The notes under the pieces are model-generated. The model was not told the origin of the DNA. It made no database searches and saw only the letters and a program-made list of their open reading frames with translations. From Ravibacter sp964562455 (GTDB taxonomy: Bacteria; Bacteroidota; Bacteroidia; Cytophagales; Spirosomataceae), in assembly GCA_964562455.1 (NCBI GenBank), contig CAZLTN010000009.1:1-64000 (forward strand): a DNA stretch of 64,000 nucleotides. The letters run 5' to 3'. Positions 25,556 to 36,500 of this stretch are shown piece after piece (position 1 is the first letter of the stretch; the number at the start of each line of letters is the position of its first letter). The translations under genes were made by a program, and so were the position numbers.

Positions 25556-28500
25556 ATGAGCGGTACCCGTAAAAGCATTTTTCTGGCGATAATAGTCCTG
25601 GTTTCCATCCTGTCCGGTTGGGGTGCGCAGCTATATGCTCAGAGCGGCTTTGTCGTGAAGAATCCATGTATGGGCAATCCAGCGTGTGACGGCGACGGAG
25701 TAACCTTTGCCGATACCGTCGTCAGTGCGACCGGCTGGCAGTGGAGTTTCGGAGACGGGAGAACCGGGGACGCGCGGAGCGTAGTCCATCCATATATGGC
25801 GTCGGGGAATTATACCGTCACACTTATCAGGACGCTCCGTGGCGGCGGTTCGGAAACCGTAAGCCAGCTCGTTACGGTCGGGGATCTTCCGCAGGATTTT
25901 CAGAACTGGCGGACGGACACTACTATTTGTCCGGGCACTACTATAGACTTGGATCCTTATCCCGGTGGCGCTCCGGCCGGCGCCAGATTCATCTGGTATC
26001 CCAAAGGAGATACGACGCAGGTGTTGAAGGTTGACAGCTCGGGTTGTTATTCTGTGGAAGCCATCATGCCCAACGGCTGCCGTATCCAGAATATGATCAA
26101 TGTGAAGCTTTGTATGGAGCCTTCCGGCAACCAGGGGGCCAAGTGGTATTTCGGGAACGGCGCCGGGCTGGACTTCCAGGGCGACCCGACTCCTCTTACC
26201 GACGGTAAATTGAATACAAAGGAAGGAACGTCCGTTATATCAAATTCAAAAGGCGAGCTGCTGTTTTATTCCGACGGAATCACTATTTACAATGCCGACG
26301 GCGATAAAATGCCTTGTTTTGACGGGTCCTGCGATGACCTGAGGGGGAGCCAGGATGCCACACAATCGGTGCTGATTGTGCCCCAGCCTACCTGCCGGGG
26401 CTGCGAATACCTCTACAATGTGTTTACGACCACTTCGATCAGCGCAACCGAAAAGGTGCTGACGGTGAGCGTAGTAGATATGCGCCGGGAGAATGGTAAG
26501 GGAGCTATTATCGAGCAGAACAGGGTTCTGCACGGAAATACTACCGAGCGCCTGGTCTCTTCCCGTAACGACCAGGATACCACTTACTGGACGATCAGTC
26601 ACGATTACGGCAGCAATACTTTCCGCATTTTTCATGCTACGACCGCCGGGCTTGTAGAAGTCGCCACCTTCGACGGGGGTGTAAGCCACGATAGCGAAAA
26701 CAGGGGAGAAGGGCAGATGAAATTTTCTGCGGCCGATTCTACCGGCCAGCGCCAGTTGGCAGTGGTAGTGCCCGGACCCGCCCGCAACTATGTCGACCTT
26801 TTTGGTTTTAACGACCAGGACGGGAGCATGTCGCATGTCCGGACCCTCGATCTTGGCCCTTCGCCACCGACGGCCTATGGTGTCGAGTTTTCCACCGATG
26901 GGACAAAGCTTTACGTCTCCTTTATGGGCGACGGCAGTACGGATTCCAGGCTAGTCCAATATGATCTCGAAGCTGCCGACGACAGTCTCATAGTGGCTTC
27001 AGCCATGACCATCGACAGCTCGCGTACCCTTACTTTTGGCTCGCTGCAGGCAGCTCCTGACGGTAAAATATATATGGCCATACAGGGCGCGGAATACCTG
27101 GCCGTAATCGGCGAGCCGAATGATACTACAAGGATTGTGAGCCGGCTGGAATACGAGAGGGTGGGCGTCAGACTGGCCGGGAAGAACAGCCAGCTCGGGC
27201 TGCCCAACTTCGTTCAGAATTTTACAAACCCGAGCGACGGTCCCGGCTTCAACGCCGAAGGTTTCTGTGTCAACGAGCCTACTAATTTCACGGCTTCGCC
27301 GCTTTGCAGTCCTATTGAAGATAACTATAGCTGGGACTTCGGGGATGGGACTGGGGCAGTTGGAAAAGAAACCGAAGTAACACATACTTACACAGCTCCG
27401 GGGATTTATAAGGTAACCTTATTGGCTTCAAACAAATGCCTGGATACGCTTTTTACCCAGGAAATCGAGATTTTTGATGTTCCGGGCAACCTTGATATTG
27501 GCGGTCCGCTGATAGAGATATGCCGGAATGAATACGTGCTGGAGTCGAATGTGCCTGCCCGGAACTATGTATGGGTCAATCTTGATACGAGACGGGTGGT
27601 GAGCCGCGATCGTAAGCTGACTGTGTATCCTCCCGGTGGTGACTTTGCTCTGTACGCGTGGAATGATCCCAGCGGGCTGTGCCTCTTTGGCGATACGGTC
27701 AGGGTCATGATGAGACGCCCTCCACCTGTCAATCTGGGCCCTGATCTGGCCATGTGCCGCGACAGCTCCATTACGATAAGCACGCCGGGGCAATCGTGGA
27801 GAGAGTTTTTGTGGAGCAACGGGGAAACTTCCCGCGACCTGACTGTAACTCAGCCGGGAACCTACTGGGTGGAGGTAAAAGATGCAAATGAGTGCGTCAA
27901 CAGGGATACTGTCCAGGTAGTTGAAAGGCCCAAACCCAGGATTACCGCACAACTGACAGGGCCGACGGGCTGTACCACTGCCGATGGTGTCATTACGATC
28001 AGGAGTATCACTCCCGGAACGATTCCCGACTATATATTTTCCTGGAGCGATGTTTCGGGCGCATCCCTGGGTACGGGAAGTGTGCTGCTCGACAGGAGGG
28101 AGGGGGCTTATACACTGCGAATGTCGGGCTACGACGATGCCTGTATTGCCGATACTACGCTGCATTTGAGATCGCCGGCCAATAACCTGAACCTGAGGCC
28201 GGTTGTGACGGATGCTTCCTGTACTGACCCCGAAGGCGGAGAAATTGCATTCCAGGTGATAAGCGGCAACCCAAATCAATACATCTGGTATAATGAAGCG
28301 GGTACCGAACTGGGGCGTGCCGATACGGTGGCCGGCCTGCCGCGCGGTGTATACAGTATGCTGGCCAGGGACGCAGGAGGATGTACGTTTACGATGAAGC
28401 CGATAGTGGTCGGTATGATCATGAACAACCTGGCAGATCTCGGTCCTGATGTAGCAAAGTGTGAGGAAGATCCTGTCGAGCTGGCTCCGCTGGTGGTCGA

Positions 28501-29155
28501 TTTTCCACATAACAGTTATCTGTGGAGTACAGGCGAAACTACCCATACTATTACAGTGACCGAACCGGGGACCTACAAACTGACGGCATTCAATACCGAA
28601 AACGGTTGTAAAGGGGAAGATGAAGTTGTAGTCAGGCAGGCTCCAAAGCCGGCTGTCAGCCTGCCGGAAGAATACGGGCTTTGCCTGGATGAAACCGATG
28701 CCTCGGTAACACTGAACCCTACAGGCAGACAGGGATACCTTTATTACTGGCCCCAGGTGGCCGATTCGTCAAGGCAGATAACCGTCACGCAACTGGGGAC
28801 TTATATGGTACGGGTAACCAATACAGAAGGTTGTACCGTAGAAAAAACTACAGAAGTGCTTGATAAGTGCGAGCCAAGACTGGTGATCCCTTCGGCTTTT
28901 TCTCCTGACGGAAACGGCATTAACGACGTGCTGGATATTATAGGCCTTTACCTTACAGACTTTGATCTTAAGATATACAACAGGTGGGGCGAGGTGATCT
29001 TCGCGTCCTCTAACCTGGATCACAAATGGAACGGGCGTTACAAAGATGTAAAAGTACAGCCGGGCGTATATGCCTACGTAGCTACTTACAGGAGCTCCGA
29101 TTACCCGGAACGGCCGAAGTACAAAATGAGAGGATCGGTAACGGTAGTGAGGTAG
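25556..29155 (+). CDS. Large T9SS cargo protein with PKD domains and type B sorting domain
   Basis: 1199 residues. A signal peptide is followed by a PKD domain (ATGWQWSFGDGRTGDARSVV, about 40-115) and a Cys-rich Ig-like segment. A middle part (about 200-560) resembles a beta-propeller, with units such as GELLFYSDGITIYN and AAPDGKIYMAI. A second PKD (NYSWDFGDGTGAVGKETEVT, about 590-640) and Ig-like repeats (YLWSTGETTHTITVTEPGTY and relatives) lead to the gliding-type C-terminal domain from VIPSAFSPDGNGINDVLDI, with LKIYNRWGEVIF and WNGRYKDVKVQPGVYAY. That last module is the type B T9SS signal. Surface adhesin-like; ligand unknown. Confidence 0.92.
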   Translation: MSGTRKSIFLAIIVLVSILSGWGAQLYAQSGFVVKNPCMGNPACDGDGVTFADTVVSATGWQWSFGDGRTGDARSVVHPYMASGNYTVTLIRTLRGGGSETVSQLVTVGDLPQDFQNWRTDTTICPGTTIDLDPYPGGAPAGARFIWYPKGDTTQVLKVDSSGCYSVEAIMPNGCRIQNMINVKLCMEPSGNQGAKWYFGNGAGLDFQGDPTPLTDGKLNTKEGTSVISNSKGELLFYSDGITIYNADGDKMPCFDGSCDDLRGSQDATQSVLIVPQPTCRGCEYLYNVFTTTSISATEKVLTVSVVDMRRENGKGAIIEQNRVLHGNTTERLVSSRNDQDTTYWTISHDYGSNTFRIFHATTAGLVEVATFDGGVSHDSENRGEGQMKFSAADSTGQRQLAVVVPGPARNYVDLFGFNDQDGSMSHVRTLDLGPSPPTAYGVEFSTDGTKLYVSFMGDGSTDSRLVQYDLEAADDSLIVASAMTIDSSRTLTFGSLQAAPDGKIYMAIQGAEYLAVIGEPNDTTRIVSRLEYERVGVRLAGKNSQLGLPNFVQNFTNPSDGPGFNAEGFCVNEPTNFTASPLCSPIEDNYSWDFGDGTGAVGKETEVTHTYTAPGIYKVTLLASNKCLDTLFTQEIEIFDVPGNLDIGGPLIEICRNEYVLESNVPARNYVWVNLDTRRVVSRDRKLTVYPPGGDFALYAWNDPSGLCLFGDTVRVMMRRPPPVNLGPDLAMCRDSSITISTPGQSWREFLWSNGETSRDLTVTQPGTYWVEVKDANECVNRDTVQVVERPKPRITAQLTGPTGCTTADGVITIRSITPGTIPDYIFSWSDVSGASLGTGSVLLDRREGAYTLRMSGYDDACIADTTLHLRSPANNLNLRPVVTDASCTDPEGGEIAFQVISGNPNQYIWYNEAGTELGRADTVAGLPRGVYSMLARDAGGCTFTMKPIVVGMIMNNLADLGPDVAKCEEDPVELAPLVVDFPHNSYLWSTGETTHTITVTEPGTYKLTAFNTENGCKGEDEVVVRQAPKPAVSLPEEYGLCLDETDASVTLNPTGRQGYLYYWPQVADSSRQITVTQLGTYMVRVTNTEGCTVEKTTEVLDKCEPRLVIPSAFSPDGNGINDVLDIIGLYLTDFDLKIYNRWGEVIFASSNLDHKWNGRYKDVKVQPGVYAYVATYRSSDYPERPKYKMRGSVTVVR

Positions 29156-29179
29156 ACGCTTTTTCCTTAACTTTGGCCT

Positions 29180-30208
29180 ATGAGAAAGGACTATCTGACA
29201 GGAGAGAAGAATGCTTCCGGCAGTACTGCTGAAGGGGAAATAGAACGGGCATTGCGTCCTTTGTCTTTTTCTGATTTCACCGGCCAGGAAAAAACGCTGG
29301 AGAACCTTAAGGTGTTCGTGGAAGCAGCCAGGCGGCGTGGTGATGCCCTTGATCATGTATTACTGCACGGCCCTCCCGGATTGGGAAAGACTACTTTGTC
29401 TCATATCATCGCCAATGAGCTGTCGGCCAATATAAAAATATCTTCGGGGCCGGTACTCGATAAGCCGAGCGATCTTGCCGGGCTGCTGACCAATTTACAG
29501 GAGTTCGATGTCCTTTTTATCGACGAGATACACCGGCTGAATCCCGTTGTGGAGGAATACCTGTACTCCGCGATGGAAGATTATAAAATCGATATCGTAC
29601 TGGATACGGGCCCGAATGCCCGCAGCATACAGATAGGGTTAAACCCGTTTACGCTGATTGGTGCGACTACGCGGGCCGGGATGCTGACGTCGCCCCTGCG
29701 AGCAAGATTCGGAATCAATGCCAGGCTGGAATACTACGATGCCCGGTTGCTGGCGTCTATTGTAAAGCGTTCCGCCCGTATTTTAAAGACCAGGATAGAC
29801 GATGAAGCGGCGTTCGAGCTGGCGCGGCGAAGCAGGGGGACTCCCCGTATCGCCAATAACCTGCTCCGGCGCACCCGCGATTTCGCGGAGGTGAAAGGAA
29901 CAGGCGTTATTACCGTAGAGATCGCCCAGATGGCCCTGAGCGCCCTGGATGTCGATCAGAACGGGCTGGATGAAATGGACAACCGTATTTTGTCGACCAT
30001 TGTCGAAAAGTTCAAAGGCGGTCCTGTAGGGTTGTCTACCATAGCTACCGCCTGCGGTGAAGAGGCAGAAACGATAGAAGAGGTATACGAGCCGTTCCTG
30101 ATCCAGGAAGGCTTTCTCAAACGAACATCGAGAGGGCGCGAGGCTACCGAAAAGACCTACCGGCACCTGGGGATAATGCCCCGGCCCCGGACGGGAGAGT
30201 TGTTTTGA
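29180..30208 (+). CDS. ruvB: Holliday junction branch-migration helicase RuvB
   Basis: 342 residues, normal length. It has the N-terminal LRPLSFSDFTGQEKTLENLKVF, Walker A HGPPGLGKTTL, Walker B VLFIDEIHRLN, sensor IGATTRAGMLTSPLRARFG, arginine finger region RSRGTPRIANNLLRR and the winged helix ending QEGFLKRTSRGREAT. It drives branch migration of Holliday junctions with RuvA. A TAnnTTTG-like sequence (29168-29175) lies right before the ATG at 29180, but no -33 element is seen, and the gap to the preceding gene is only 24 bases. Confidence 0.97.
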   Translation: MRKDYLTGEKNASGSTAEGEIERALRPLSFSDFTGQEKTLENLKVFVEAARRRGDALDHVLLHGPPGLGKTTLSHIIANELSANIKISSGPVLDKPSDLAGLLTNLQEFDVLFIDEIHRLNPVVEEYLYSAMEDYKIDIVLDTGPNARSIQIGLNPFTLIGATTRAGMLTSPLRARFGINARLEYYDARLLASIVKRSARILKTRIDDEAAFELARRSRGTPRIANNLLRRTRDFAEVKGTGVITVEIAQMALSALDVDQNGLDEMDNRILSTIVEKFKGGPVGLSTIATACGEEAETIEEVYEPFLIQEGFLKRTSRGREATEKTYRHLGIMPRPRTGELF

Positions 30209-30415
30209 GGGGGCGGAAGGTATCACCCTCTTCATTTTAACTATATCCGGTTGTGACAGGCACCACGACAGGACCTGGTACGATCAGAATATTTCAGGAA
30301 AAGGTACGCACCGGTGGAATATTCGTTTGTCCCGAGAGGCTTCCGGTATCTTTATGGTCACCCTGCTCACAGCTACGGGAACGCAGACACGAAAGCGGTA
30401 GTAGTAGCCAGGTAT

Positions 30416-30458
30416 TAACAGCGGGGTGCGGCAGACTGGCTGCCGCGCCCCGCTGTTA
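30416..30458. terminator. Hairpin between ruvB and the converging DUF4870-like gene
   Basis: TAACAGCGGGG... pairs over 19 bases with ...CCCCGCTGTTA around a 5-base loop (one G.T pair). There is no long U-run on either side. It ends two bases from the converging stop codon, so it probably protects both 3' ends. The 200 bases before it (30209-30415) hold no gene that I can support. Confidence 0.7.
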
Positions 30459-30460
30459 TA

Positions 30461-30820
30461 TCAGATCCCCTTCAACCACTCCTGGTATTTATCCCCGAGA
30501 ATAGGCACCACTTTCTCTTTACCGTTTACGGCATAGAGCAGACCGGAAATCCACAGGTAAACCAAAACGAAGAAAGCTGCAAAGCCCAGCAGCCACCCCA
30601 GGAAAGGCACCCAACTGACGGCGCCTACCGCCAACCCCGTCAGCATGATTCCCAGTGACTGCCTGATGTGAAAAGCTGCGAAGCGATTCTTTTTATCGTT
30701 ATTAAGAACAAGCGCTATCACCAGGCCGATAATGGTGAGATAGGCGATGAGGGCGGTTGTTTTCCCTTCTTCTACTACCGGGTCAGAAGAGCTCGGTACG
30801 GGGGCATTGAATTCTGTCAT
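30461..30820 (-). CDS. DUF4870-like small membrane protein
   Basis: 119 residues. A Ser/Pro-rich start is followed by three hydrophobic helices. TALIAYLTIIGLVIALVLN, then KKNRFAAFHIRQSLGIML (the AxxHxxQSL signature of DUF4870/Tic20-like proteins), WVPFLGWLLGFAAFFVLVYLWI and a short C-terminal tail match that family. Function is unknown; relatives are broad in bacteria. Confidence 0.8.
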   Translation of the reverse strand: MTEFNAPVPSSSDPVVEEGKTTALIAYLTIIGLVIALVLNNDKKNRFAAFHIRQSLGIMLTGLAVGAVSWVPFLGWLLGFAAFFVLVYLWISGLLYAVNGKEKVVPILGDKYQEWLKGI

Positions 30821-30980
30821 AGTGATTTTTTGCAGGAAAATAGAATAATAAGGTCAAGGTTTTCAGCCTTCATTGCAGGCTTCCTCAAATATAATCACTA
30901 AACAAGGAAAATGTCAATTTATTGAGTGACAGGTTATTCCGGTTTAGCAAACGTCCATGCTTCGGATAAGCCGGGAGCTT

Positions 30981-31409
30981 TTATTTTTTTGAAGTGCGCA
31001 TTGCTTTTACCTTCTTGATCTCAGGACTGTTTATAAAATGCTTATACATTGACGATTCGACTCCATAAAGGGCAATTTTTCCGTTTTTGTCGGCATGTAC
31101 GCCAAATCCATGGGTTTTAGTAAGCGGAGAGGCACGGAAACAGGGTTGCCCTTTGGAAAAGAATTCCTTACGGGCCGTTTCATAATCCGATTGGTCTATC
31201 CCGTTCCTTTCGGCAAATACCCTGAACAGCACATCATCAGATGTGAACTCGTAGGGGTGACCGGCTATCAGTTCATACTGCTGCTGCGCAACGCTCTTTT
31301 TGTCCCCCTTCTGCACCGGGATTTTTCCTTCCGGAACCAGGCTGTCTTCGGCAATTTCGATGAAAGTATCAGTGTAGTTCGTAGTGTGGGTTTTGTCTTT
31401 GCTGATCAT
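30981..31409 (-). CDS. DUF6157-family protein
   Basis: 142 residues, soluble and charged. It shows the family pattern TNYTDTFIEIAEDS, ...QQYELIAGHPYEFTSDDVLFRVFAER, FFSKGQPCFRASPLTKTHGFGVHADKNGKIALYGVES. No catalytic motif is evident and function is unknown. It stands alone, divergent from the sugar-isomerase-like gene. Confidence 0.8.
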   Translation of the reverse strand: MISKDKTHTTNYTDTFIEIAEDSLVPEGKIPVQKGDKKSVAQQQYELIAGHPYEFTSDDVLFRVFAERNGIDQSDYETARKEFFSKGQPCFRASPLTKTHGFGVHADKNGKIALYGVESSMYKHFINSPEIKKVKAMRTSKK

Positions 31410-31519
31410 ACCTTAATGAGTTTGCTGCTTTTACAAATATCCGGTTTTTAGTCCGGTTCGCGTTGCTTTGCACAGGGATTTCTTATTTTTATACAATCAT
31501 TATTAAAGCGAGCATTTAA

Positions 31520-32446
31520 ATGGCATTTCATGCTTTTTCCAGGAGGAGGTTGCTCAAGACTTTGGGAGCCATTTCGATATCGGTACCGGCAGTAGCATCC
31601 GGTACTGCGGCGGCAGGCTGTGCCTTTCCGCAAATAAGAAAGCTAAAAACCAGTCTGAATGCTTATTCCTTCAATAAGCCACTGTCAGAAGGTCGTATGA
31701 AACTGACCGACCTGCTGGAATTCTGTGCAGACCAAGATATAGACGCAGTCGACCTGACGGGTTATTATTTTCCCGGGTATCCTGAGGTCCCTCCTGACGA
31801 CTACCTTTACGAGCTTAAACGGAAGGCTTTCAGGTTGGGGGTCGACATTAGCGGAACGGGCGTGAGGAATGACTTTACCAATCCTGATGGCGCCAGGCGG
31901 GAAGAAGATATTGCCAGGATCCGGAAATGGATAGTAGCTGCTTCCAAAATCGGGGCGCCGGTAATCCGTATTTTTTCGGGGAATGAAAAAGTCCAGGATG
32001 CAGGCAGAAAGGCTGTGCTCGACCGTATGACAGGCGAGATACTTCAATGTGTCGAATTCGGGAAAAAGAACGGGGTTATAGTAGCGGTTCAGAACCATAA
32101 CGATTTCCTTCTCAATGCCGATCAGACTATTGAAATACTTAAAAAGGTAAACTCTCCCTGGTTTGGGCTGATTCTGGATATCGGGAGCTTTCACGGGCCG
32201 GATCCCTATGAAGAAATAGCCCGCTGCATACCTTATGCAGTCAACTGGCAGGTAAAGGAGAATGTTTATCCTGGCGGGAAAGAGGAAAAAACAGACCTCA
32301 AAAGGCTGTTCAGTCTTATCTATGCATCCGGGTACAGGGGCTATTTACCTGTAGAAACGCTGGGCCCGGGAGACCCTTTCCAGAAAGTCCCGGTGTTTCT
32401 GAAAGAAGTAAAAGAAGCGCTCTACAGAGTGGCGGACAATCGATAG
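31520..32446 (+). CDS. Exported sugar-phosphate isomerase/epimerase-like TIM-barrel protein
   Basis: 308 residues. The N-terminus SRRRLLKTLGAISISVPAVA looks like a Tat signal peptide. The rest is an AP-endonuclease-2/xylose-isomerase-like barrel: LTDLLEFCADQDIDAVDLTGYYFPG, GAPVIRIFSG, VAVQNHNDFL, FGLILDIGSFHG and YLPVETLGPGDP provide the usual metal-binding His/Glu/Asp positions. The substrate is probably a sugar or inositol derivative. A ChbG/YdjC deacetylase gene follows after 58 bases. Confidence 0.8.
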   Translation: MAFHAFSRRRLLKTLGAISISVPAVASGTAAAGCAFPQIRKLKTSLNAYSFNKPLSEGRMKLTDLLEFCADQDIDAVDLTGYYFPGYPEVPPDDYLYELKRKAFRLGVDISGTGVRNDFTNPDGARREEDIARIRKWIVAASKIGAPVIRIFSGNEKVQDAGRKAVLDRMTGEILQCVEFGKKNGVIVAVQNHNDFLLNADQTIEILKKVNSPWFGLILDIGSFHGPDPYEEIARCIPYAVNWQVKENVYPGGKEEKTDLKRLFSLIYASGYRGYLPVETLGPGDPFQKVPVFLKEVKEALYRVADNR

Positions 32447-32504
32447 TATAAAGCGAAGCACCGCCAGTATTAGTGGTGTTTAGTTAAGGTAACAAACTTG
32501 TTTT

Positions 32505-33506
32505 ATGAGAAATTTATTAATTCTGCTTGCTCTCGTTTTAAGCGTGCCTGGATACTCCCAGGACTTGTCCATGACCTATGCCGAGAGGCTGGGGTTCCCG
32601 AAAGGAAAGAAGGTTGTCATCCTTCATATCGACGATGCCGGTATGTCTTATGACTCCAACCTCGGAACGGAGCGTGCCCTTAAGCAAGGCGTCGCAAATT
32701 CTGTAAGCGTGATGATGCCCTGTGGCTGGGTACCCGGGTTTGTACATTTCCTGAAAGAAAACAAAGATATCGACGCGGGGCTTCACCTTACGCTGACCTC
32801 CGAATGGGCGCAATACCGATGGGGACCACTGGCAGGAAAGCCGATGGTGAAAAGCCTTGTTGATAGCGAGGGGGCGCTCTGGCGTTCGGTGAAGGACGTA
32901 GTGAAAAACGGCTCCGCCGACCACGTTGAAATGGAGATCAGGGCTCAATTGGAAAGGGCAAGAACCATGGGCTTCGAACCTACACATATGGATTCGCACA
33001 TGGGGACATTGTTCGCGACACCGGAGTTTCTGCAGCGTTATGTCAAGGTAGGTATCGAGGAGAAAATACCTGTTATGCTTCCTGCAGGACATAATACGCT
33101 AATCAAGGTGGACGAGCGGCTTGAAGGCGATGCGCTGGGTATGATCAGGAAGCTGGGAAAAACCGTTTGGGATGCAGGCCTGCCTGTCCTGGACGACCTT
33201 CACAATACCAGCTACGGATGGGTGCCGGAAAATGCGCACAAGATGAGTAAGGCTAAGCTTCAGAAATATAAAGCTGACAAATACATCAGGGCGATGAAGG
33301 AGGAAATACAGCCCGGCCTTACGATGGTCATTATGCATTGTACGCATCCTACCGAGGTTTTTGAACATATTTCCAGCTCCGGGGTTACACGCGAAGGAGA
33401 TTTGCTGGCTATGCTCGATCCCCGGCTGCGGAAAGCGATAGAAGAAGAAGGGGTTATTCTTACCACCTGGAGGGAAGTAATGGAACGGCGCGGAAAAGTG
33501 AAGTAA
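32505..33506 (+). CDS. Secreted ChbG/YdjC-type carbohydrate deacetylase
   Basis: 333 residues with a signal peptide (ending GYSQ). The family's metal site is visible: VVILHIDDAGMSYDSN with the Asp pair, GLHLTLTSEW with its His, and THMDSHMGTLF with two His. Members remove acetyl groups from chito-oligosaccharides or related lipids. Periplasmic location is inferred from the signal. The stop is six bases before the SNF2 gene, so the two are probably co-transcribed, though functions appear unrelated. Confidence 0.85.
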   Translation: MRNLLILLALVLSVPGYSQDLSMTYAERLGFPKGKKVVILHIDDAGMSYDSNLGTERALKQGVANSVSVMMPCGWVPGFVHFLKENKDIDAGLHLTLTSEWAQYRWGPLAGKPMVKSLVDSEGALWRSVKDVVKNGSADHVEMEIRAQLERARTMGFEPTHMDSHMGTLFATPEFLQRYVKVGIEEKIPVMLPAGHNTLIKVDERLEGDALGMIRKLGKTVWDAGLPVLDDLHNTSYGWVPENAHKMSKAKLQKYKADKYIRAMKEEIQPGLTMVIMHCTHPTEVFEHISSSGVTREGDLLAMLDPRLRKAIEEEGVILTTWREVMERRGKVK

Positions 33507-33512
33507 TCGTGA

Positions 33513-36500
33513 ATGTCTGATCTCCACTTCTTTGAATTTACTGATTTCGATATCTCCCGCTGGTCTTACAGCCAGTTGCTGAGATTCCTTCCGCCGGAAT
33601 TATCGTCACTTACAAGACGCAGCCATAGAACGGATATTACGGAAGCACGTGTGAATGAGGCGCTTCTCTCCATAGCTTCTGTCGCCAGCTCAGCGCTCGT
33701 TACGGTTCACCAGGAAGCAACGAGGCTTCACATCGGTTGCAGTTGTGGCGGTCCTTCAAAAAAGCTATGTGTTTTCCAGGTACAGGCTGTTCTTAACCTG
33801 CTTGAAAACCAGGAGCTGAGAGTTTTCTTTGACGGGGAAAAAAGAGCGCAGCAGTTTAAAATCGCCGGAGAAAAGTACGGGTTTCAGGACGAGGCCGACC
33901 TGGACTCAGAATTTGAGCTGGTCTGGGCCAACCGGCCCGTCATTAAGCCCCGGAATGAACATCTGCAGGCCTGCGATGAAGAAAACCTGAACCTGCTGGC
34001 TGCTGAGCTTACACCGGCAAAGCCTGTCCTCCCCGAATGGAACGAAAATGCCATCAAAATTCTGGTCTGGACCCAAAGCCGGTTCCAGGATAACTTTCAG
34101 CTTGGTATTTTTGAAGCTTTTTCTACTGCCAATGGGAACGTGAGGGGGCCGGTTCGGCCTATCCACGCGGTCGACCTCCTGCTCGAAGCCGAAACAACCG
34201 ATCAACTGAAGTTTTATGGAGCTGTCGCAAAATTCCAGGATTTACACCGCTCTCCCGGGCAGGTTACCGACCGGCAGGCATTTTACTGGCTGCTGAAAAA
34301 TCCTGACCGGTTGCCGGTATACATTCATAATTTCAGTATCAGCGAATCGATCGTACCGCAGGCATTAAGGCTGGTAGAGATGGTTTCGAAAGAGATGGAG
34401 ATGTCGCTGACTGTGCACGAATCCGGGGAGTTTTTTGAAGTAATAGGCGTGCTGGCAATAGATGGGAAGTCGTTCGACCTGCTGGAAACCAGGTTGCGCT
34501 GCGGGAGTTTCCTGCTGGCAGGCAACAGGCTCCACCTCATCGAACGGGACGGTTTCAAGGAGCTCCTGGAATACCTGCAAAAGCACCGGAATAAAATTGT
34601 ACTTCACCGGAGCAGGTACGAGGCCTTCCGGAAAGAAGTGCTTGAGCGGGTTGAGAATTATACCCGGGTGACTTACACTTATTTAAAAACTGCCGGGAAG
34701 AAGCAGAAGAAAGAACTGGGGTTAGATTATCCTCCGCAGAAAATTCTTTATCTCGATGATGCCGGGCAGTATGTTCACCTGACGCCGGTCGTTCAATACG
34801 GGCACGTAGAGTTGCCTGTACTGTCGCCCCGGGTGCTTTATATGGTCGATCATGAAGGAAGGCCTTTCAAAGTGGAAAGGGAGAACAAAACGGAAATCGA
34901 ATTCGCTACTTCGCTCATGCTGGCACACCCGGAATTCGCGGAACAGGCGGGGCAGGACTACGTTTACCTTCATAAATTAAAATTCCTTGACGAAGACTGG
35001 TTCCTGAAAACATTTGAAGAGTGGCGAAGCCAGGGGATCAGGATTCTCGGCTTTAATAATATCCGGAACAACAGGTTAAATGAAAACCAGGCGAAAGTTA
35101 CGGTAACGGTTGTCAGTGGGATCGACTGGTTTGAGACGAAAGCCGAGGTGCGGTTCGGAGGAGAGGTGGTGCCGCTCCGACAGCTTTTTGCTTCTGTAAG
35201 GAACAAAAGCCGTTATATCCCGCTGGCCGACGGGACAACGGGCATCCTGCCGGAGGAATGGCTGGAAAAGCTGACGGGTTATTTCCGGATAGGCTCTGTT
35301 CACGGGGAAACGGTCAGGACGCTCCGGCAGCACTTCGGCGAAATCCGGGATATTTATCCGGAGGCATATTTGTCGCTCTCTGCCATGGCTGATATTCGGC
35401 GGCTTACCGATACGCTAGGTGACCTGGATGAGATCCCTGCGGTACAGCTTCCTGCCGGCTTCGCGGGAGAACTTCGCAATTACCAGTATGAAGGGGTTAA
35501 GTGGCTGGCTTTTATGGGGAGCCTCCGGTTCGGAGCCTGTCTTGCCGATGACATGGGACTGGGAAAAACTATTCAGGTAATTGCTTATTTACTTATCCTG
35601 AAAGAAAGAGTCCCGGATGCTACCAGCCTGGTTGTAGTGCCGGCATCGCTGCTTTTTAACTGGCAGACGGAGATTGCCAGACACGCCCCGGGGCTGAGTT
35701 TTGCCGCTTATTATGGTGAGGGGCGTAAAATGGATTTTCCCGGGCAGAGGGAGTTTGACGTAATTTTGACGACTTATTCGGTAATGGTGGCCGAAATACA
35801 CCGGCTCCGTCAGAATGAATATCACTGCGTGGTGCTTGACGAATCGCAGAATATTAAAAATCCTGCCTCCCAGCGCTACCGTGCTGCCTGCCAGTTGCGC
35901 GCCGGACACCGGATCATTTTGACCGGTACTCCCGTTGAAAACAATACCTATGACCTGTACGGGCAGTTTTCTTTTGCCTGTCCCGGGCTGCTCGGGTCGA
36001 GAAGATATTTCAAAGACCACTATTTTATGCCTGTGGATAAGTTTCACGAATCCGGGAAGATAGAGGAACTTCAGGCGCGTATCCGTCCTTTTATGCTCCG
36101 GAGAACGAAGGAGCAGGTGGCAAAGCAATTGCCCGAAAAAACAGAAATGGTAATTTACTGCGAAATGGGCGTGGAGCAGCGCCGGGTATACGATGCTTAT
36201 GCTGAGGAGTTCCGTCATTACCTGGCCGGGAAATCGGATGGTGACATAGCCCGTGAAAAACTGCACGTACTCCAGGGGCTGACCAAGTTGAGGCAGATCT
36301 GTATCAGCCCCTCCATACTTAATGATGAGGAATATTATGGTGGAGAGTCTGCCAAGATTGCGGTGCTGATGGAGCAACTGGATAGCCTGATCACCCATCA
36401 TAAAATCCTTGTTTTCTCGCAGTTCGTAACGGTCCTGGACCTTATCCGGGATGAGCTTGAAAAGCGGAGCATAGGGCACAGTTACCTGGTCGGAGCTACC

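Noticed and set aside
27428..28546. A 372-codon minus-strand frame inside the type B cargo gene
   Set aside because: It is antisense to an intact, well-supported coding frame; the composition reflects GC-rich codon positions on the sense strand.
30253..30504. An 83-codon plus-strand frame after ruvB
   Set aside because: It runs through the convergent hairpin and into the next gene's 3' end, and shows no protein-like pattern.
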